A stretch of 64,000 nt of DNA from Agrypnia vestita (lineage: Eukaryota > Arthropoda > Insecta > Trichoptera > Phryganeidae): contig JADDOH010023026.1 in assembly GCA_016648135.1 (NCBI GenBank), positions 106,776 through 170,775 of the forward strand. Reading direction: 5' to 3'. A program made the translations under genes and the position numbers. Shown here one piece after another: positions 52,477-58,400 of the stretch (its first letter is position 1; every line of letters starts with the position of its first letter). The notes under the pieces were generated by a model that saw only the letters and a program-made list of their open reading frames with translations, was not told the origin of the DNA and did not search any database.

Positions 52477-55400
52477 CAGGGTGTAACAGAACAAGTCCAC
52501 AATACTCTACAGGTGGATTCCTGCCTTGATTATGAGTCGAAAATATTAAGGAGATATGCGACATCAAAGTTTGCATTTTTTTCAATATTTCTGACTTATT
52601 TTTTACAAAACGTTGAAGTATGATTACAGTATATTATATCGATTACAAAAAATTAATTTGTTTCCATAAAAGTTAAATAAAATAATAAAATCCCAGAAAA
52701 AATTACAATTGGAAAACATTCCAATTGGAATCATTTTATCATTTTATTTGACTTCTATTAAAGGGAATGAATTTTTTATTTTAGATATATGTTACTGTAA
52801 TGATAGTTCAACGTTTCGCAAAAAATAAGTCAGAAATATTGGAAAAAAAAAACGCAAACTTTGATGTCGCATATCCCATTAACTACTGATATTAGGGCAT
52901 AGTTGCTTGAACATTTTCGACTCATAATCAAGGCAGGAATCTACCTGTAGAGTATTGTGGACTTGTTCTGTTACACCCTGTATATAATTTCATCTCTATG
53001 AGACATCTATAATATATCTCGATTAATGATGTCCCTGGGGACAAAATCCAGTACTGTGTTAAAATATTCTGAATGTACAAATAATTACACTTGCAAAATG
53101 AAATTTCGGATGTCTTTGATAATCAATAAATGTCTTCAAATCCCAGGTAAATCCGAGCCGTCGTCGTGCACGATGCCCGTGAAGATCTGCGAGGTGCTCG
53201 GCGGCAGCAAGCCCGAGTGGCTCAAGCCCATGTCCAACCTGACCATCCCGCTCGGCAAGTCCTACACCATCGAGTGCCAGGCCACGGGCAACCCCGTGCC
53301 CACCGGAAGGTGGCTGAAGAACGGCCGGGAGATTGTCATGGGAACCAGGTGAGCTTTTCACAATTTCACTCAGTGCCGGAAATCTTTGAAAAGTGCACAA
53401 TCATCTCAGTAAACTCTGGACACAACGGTACTCCACTTAAGGGAAAACGTATTTCTCTAGATTGATAAATATAATCACTTGCGAGTCGTGCAGGAGAAGA
53501 TAGAAAATGATTGGGGCGTAGGTAGAAAGAGGTATTTTATTTATATTTATTCTCAAAAATATTTTCAAGACAGGATCTGGACTTCTATGGTGTAAGTCTG
53601 TCCAGATTCAAACAATCTCTGATTATATAGTCTAGATCTTGTCTCCATCTTGTTAGTATGTACTTCATTTGTCCATGCTTTTCTTTAAATTGCTACTACT
53701 ATTATTCTATTTATTTATTGTTTCATGTTATGTAATATATATTATTGGACTATGTCCGTTAATTTAAATATATAAACAAATAAAAAGATTAAAATTTAGC
53801 TGCTCATCTCGTTAAGATATTCCTGTGTCGAGATGAGTGGCTTTGCATTAGTGCGATATCACATAATGAACACAAATACACAATAAATAAATCATATTAA
53901 TTATTTTAAATTTACTTAGGTTCGTCTCCGAGAACAAGGATGGAGTCCTGCGCCTCAACATCCTAGAGGCCAGAGAGGGAGACGAAGGAGACTACACTTG
54001 CGAGGCCGTCAACACTATCGGGTTCATCTACAGCACTGGACATGTCAAGATTGGAAGTAAGTTCATATGATATATTACATATGCTTCATCAGGAGATGGC
54101 CCCCACGGTCCAGTGGCAAGCTCCCTGAGGCTGGCTTCCCGTAGTCTATTACAGTTATTTTAGATTTGTATCTGATGGTATTGATTATCGGTAACTGAGA
54201 TACAACTTTGTCTAGTACCGGTGGTTGTCGGTCGAATTGAAAAAACTCGGTTACAAATCATCAACTCTGTCACGGGATCTTAGCTGTGGGAAGCAATTAA
54301 ATTTTGATTAATTTGATCAATTCACCTGAGACGAATTTAATCTTAGCACCGTTCTTTAATTTCGTTTCTTTTCGCTAGGTCGTTCCGCTCAGTAGCGCAC
54401 GTAAGTTCCAATGCTGGGCTTGTCTCTGATGAATTCGTTTTTCTGCGGTCTCTTTGTCCAACAGCTCTGGCCACACGCGCAAATTAGTTAAAACTTGTCA
54501 TCGCTTTTGTATGTAAATGTTGGTTCGCGAATGTTCGACAGGTTTCTTAATATTTCTATTGATTACGGTTTCTTTGATTATGGTTTCATGCGGATTGTTC
54601 GAGAGACTTTGATAATGTGTGGTTAGCATTGTTTTTAGACTCTCGGAACAATGCAATCAGGTCCAAATCTTAAATAACGGTCAGTGTGTCACCGGTAAAA
54701 ATACCACCACTGCCTTAAACCACCAATTTTTCTGTATTATCACACTCTTGACGTTACCCAAGTATTATGCACACACATGCGAATGTACAATACAAAATTG
54801 TCGTTGTACATTTTTATATTCACAATACATTGAGAGCTTTAATGTGCGTAACATGCACCATATTTTTAAAGGGCCTATCATTTTGACTAGTCTCTGAAAA
54901 TAAAATAAAAAGTGCAACGAAGAATTTACTAATAATATTATTTTTTTCCCAGCCCCGCCGAGGATCACCCGCATGCCTGGTGACCTCAACCTGCCCGAGC
55001 ACGACAACACCAAGATCAAGATCCTGTACTCTGGCGATCAGCCGATGGACGTCATCCTCATGAAGGACGGCCACAAGGTGACGGAATCGCCGCACATCAA
55101 GTACACCGTGTTCGACGACTACATCATGATCTTCATCAAGGACATCTCGCAGGAAGACGCTGGTGAGCATCCTCATATCCATACAGGGTGTCTCATGGCT
55201 AATAGCGAAAACTTTGGCGGAGTCTTTCTCCTACAATTTTGAGTAGAAACTATTTTTTTACACTTCGGGCGAAATGTCAAGTTTTTTATTTTCTCGATAT
55301 TCCTTTATAAAATTTTAGACTATTTGAAAGTAGTTTGTATTGCGAATTAAATCTGGTTCAAACTTCTGCATAGTTTTAATCATTTTATTTGATATAAGTT

Positions 55401-58400
55401 ACTTTCACGAGTTTTACAGAATAATAGATCAGAACAATAAAAAAAATATAGTATTAATAACATGAATATCTTCTTTAAATTACGCCATAATGCAATTATT
55501 TCGTTATTGTTTTTCTTTATAGGCAATTACAAGCTGACCCTGAAGAACAACTCCGGAGAGATCTCCGACAGCTTCCAGGTGACCATCACTGGCCTGCCCG
55601 GACCGCCGGAGGGCCCCTTGGAGACCACGCACATCACACGCCACTCGTGCACGCTCAACTGGCGCCCGCCCAAGATCACCGGGGGACTGCCCATCACGCA
55701 CTACGTCGTGGAAAGGAGCGACGTCTCTGGTACGTTGAAACAACTTAAATATTTTGTCATAGCCGTGTGATGAATTAAACTAAGGAGATTTTTTTTTTTA
55801 GAGGTAAAAATAGTTTAATGAAAATTATAACTTTCTTCTATTTGAGGGGAATAAATGAAAATTTACTTTTATTATCTAAATGTTATATGTACCTACATGA
55901 AAATTTAATTTTTCACAGACCCCTCGGGTCTCTCATATTTTTTCTATATAAAAAAAACAGCAAAGCCCCACTGAAGTGTTTCTGAAATAAATACAAAAAA
56001 CCTACTCAGTATTTAAGGAAATTTCTGTGAAATCTGCATCTTATTGCAAATTTTTAACCTTTTCGTCACTAAGCATCCAAAACTTCCGTGTGGCCCGAAG
56101 CGGGGTATTGAAATACCCCAAATCAAAATAAATAAATAATGAAAAGTTTGTGACGGGCGACGCGGACCCAACCATTAAAAACAATTATCCAGGATGGAAG
56201 AACACACAGCCTAAGGAACAGGAGATTTAACCCCCGAGAGTCGGTGACGACAGCGACAGCCAGGAAAGAAGGAGAATAAGTTTTTAAAAACAATTGCTGC
56301 CCCAGTTTTCCTTTTATATATGTTACAGCGAATTTGCATTTTTAGTGAGACTATACTTTCACTAGTAAAAATGTACTTTTCCCGGTCGGGCAGAGTGGGG
56401 GCAGTGAAAACATCTAATCAACGAATTCTCAGATTCACTACACATAATCCGTGAAAATACATTACTCAAAGCATAGACAATATATCGGTGAAACCATCAA
56501 TTTGTACACGTAATTCTTAAAGCGTAGAAAGTATAAAGGCGGCACTACACTAGACGATTTTTATTCATTTTGCGGTCCTATTTTAACTCCTAAATTAAAA
56601 TAGGACAGCGGCACCGCAAAACGAATACGAATCGCGAAGTAAGGTGTCGGCTGAAAGATCGCGCACTCGGGTTTTTTATGATATCTGACGACTGCCGGAA
56701 CAAAACGAGGTTATGTCACCATGTAAATATTGGGGGGTTAAGGGAAAATTTTTATTAATGAATATGTATTTTGTCAATTAAGTTTATTAAATATGTTTTT
56801 TTTATAACAATACAACAAAAGTTTATTTCTTACAAATATAGAAACATAAATAAACATACACCCGGTATTATTAATTTTAAATGAACCTTTAAAAGTGCGT
56901 CAAGTAACAAACACTCGATGCGAAAAATACAAAAATCAAAGAGATTCTAAGTCATCATTTACGTTTGAATTCATTCAGATTCTTCCGCATTTCCAATTTT
57001 CTATCTTTTTATCAAAAATATGTCTAATGTCGTTTGCGTTTGTTGTTTGCGCACGTGTAAGCACGGGTGGTAGACGTACAACATAAAGTGCGCGGTTTTT
57101 AAGTTCGCAAAATTACTTGGCTCGACGTCGGTGACAGACGTGAAGCTCGCTCGCACCGTATCATTTTTATGAGTTTAATCGACTGTCTTTTGAATTATAA
57201 GATGATCAGAATTTCGTAAGTGTTCGCGATTAAAATTTTAAAAATATATTACGTTTTAGTTACCTACCTAAACTAATCATTGAATATCAAAGACCAGTCC
57301 AGAAGTGTGACAGTTCGAGAAACAGAACTATCGCCACAGAATAGAGAATATGCTATCGCTCAAAGGATAAAAATTAGAAATACTGTCGCTTTGTGATGAC
57401 TTTGGACTAGACTAGTGTAGAATGAGACACAAAACGCAAAATAAATTTTGAAAAACAAGGTCCATGTGCCATTAGAATCTTGTTATAAAATCATATAATG
57501 AAGAATTGGTGCAGACGAAACTTTCAACACTTCAAAATGACTATTTTAATAATATCCGTTACCTACATAATGTTGATTTGCACAGAAGAAATTAATAATG
57601 CAGTAAGAACCTTGTTCACGCAATGACTTATTAAATTGTTATTCAAGACCCGGTTGTTTCAATTTGGATAAATAAAAGTTCGTTTAAAAGCATAGATTTT
57701 TACGGAAACGGATTTCAGACTTGTCAAATTTAATTTTTGACAGTTCGGAAACCAATAAATTCACTAGCAAGTGCAAGTTAAAATATTGTATTCATTTCTA
57801 TTGGTGAAAAACTCTTTGAATATGATAAGAATGACCTTGAATATACTTTCTCTAAAATGCCAGTGAATGATGGACCCACTAGAAAATCAGATTCACTGTA
57901 ACATATACGTATATAAATAAAAATTCAACTTTTAATATGATATTCCTGTGTTTGCTATGAATTTGGTGCTTTTTTTTTACATAATTGGATATGGCTGTCT
58001 TTGCTATGATGTTTCAGTGTAAAATCGTCATCAACTCTCACTTTAGTACGAAGTGGCCATTTTGTCTCGAGACACATCCTTGGTGGTTGATTGGTTGAAG
58101 TGGATGTTGCTGCTTTTGCTTTTAATAGTGATTTTGAAATATGATTTTGGAAGGGATAGACCTATATATCCTAAAAAATCTCGAATTTAGTACATTATAA
58201 ATTAGTAATCCTCAGTGACATTGGTTTATCAATCAGAGCTTAAATCTTCCATTATCAATTTGTATTGAACACCTCTGATGTTTGCAGGAGTGGCCTGGAT
58301 CACCATCTACTCCTCGTGCAAGGACCTGCAGTTCACCGTGCAAGGGCTGACCCTCGGCCAGGAGTACCTGTTCAGAGTGCATGCCTGCAACGACAACGGC

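Larger units (their letters stand above)
52226..53045. repeat. dispersed repeat family E, copy 2, split by a foldback element
   Basis: Left part about 52226-52400 and right part about 52983-53045 match the two halves of 34034-34330. The gap holds a (TA)n run and the element at 52477-52980. Confidence 0.55.
55730..58287 (+). other. 2.6-kb intron
   Basis: Holds a foldback (56545-56655) and a MITE fragment (57645-57714), described separately. The remainder is AT-rich without recognised content; a second ACTAGTGTAG phrase at about 57413 may mark the far end of an element starting near 56545. Confidence 0.5.
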
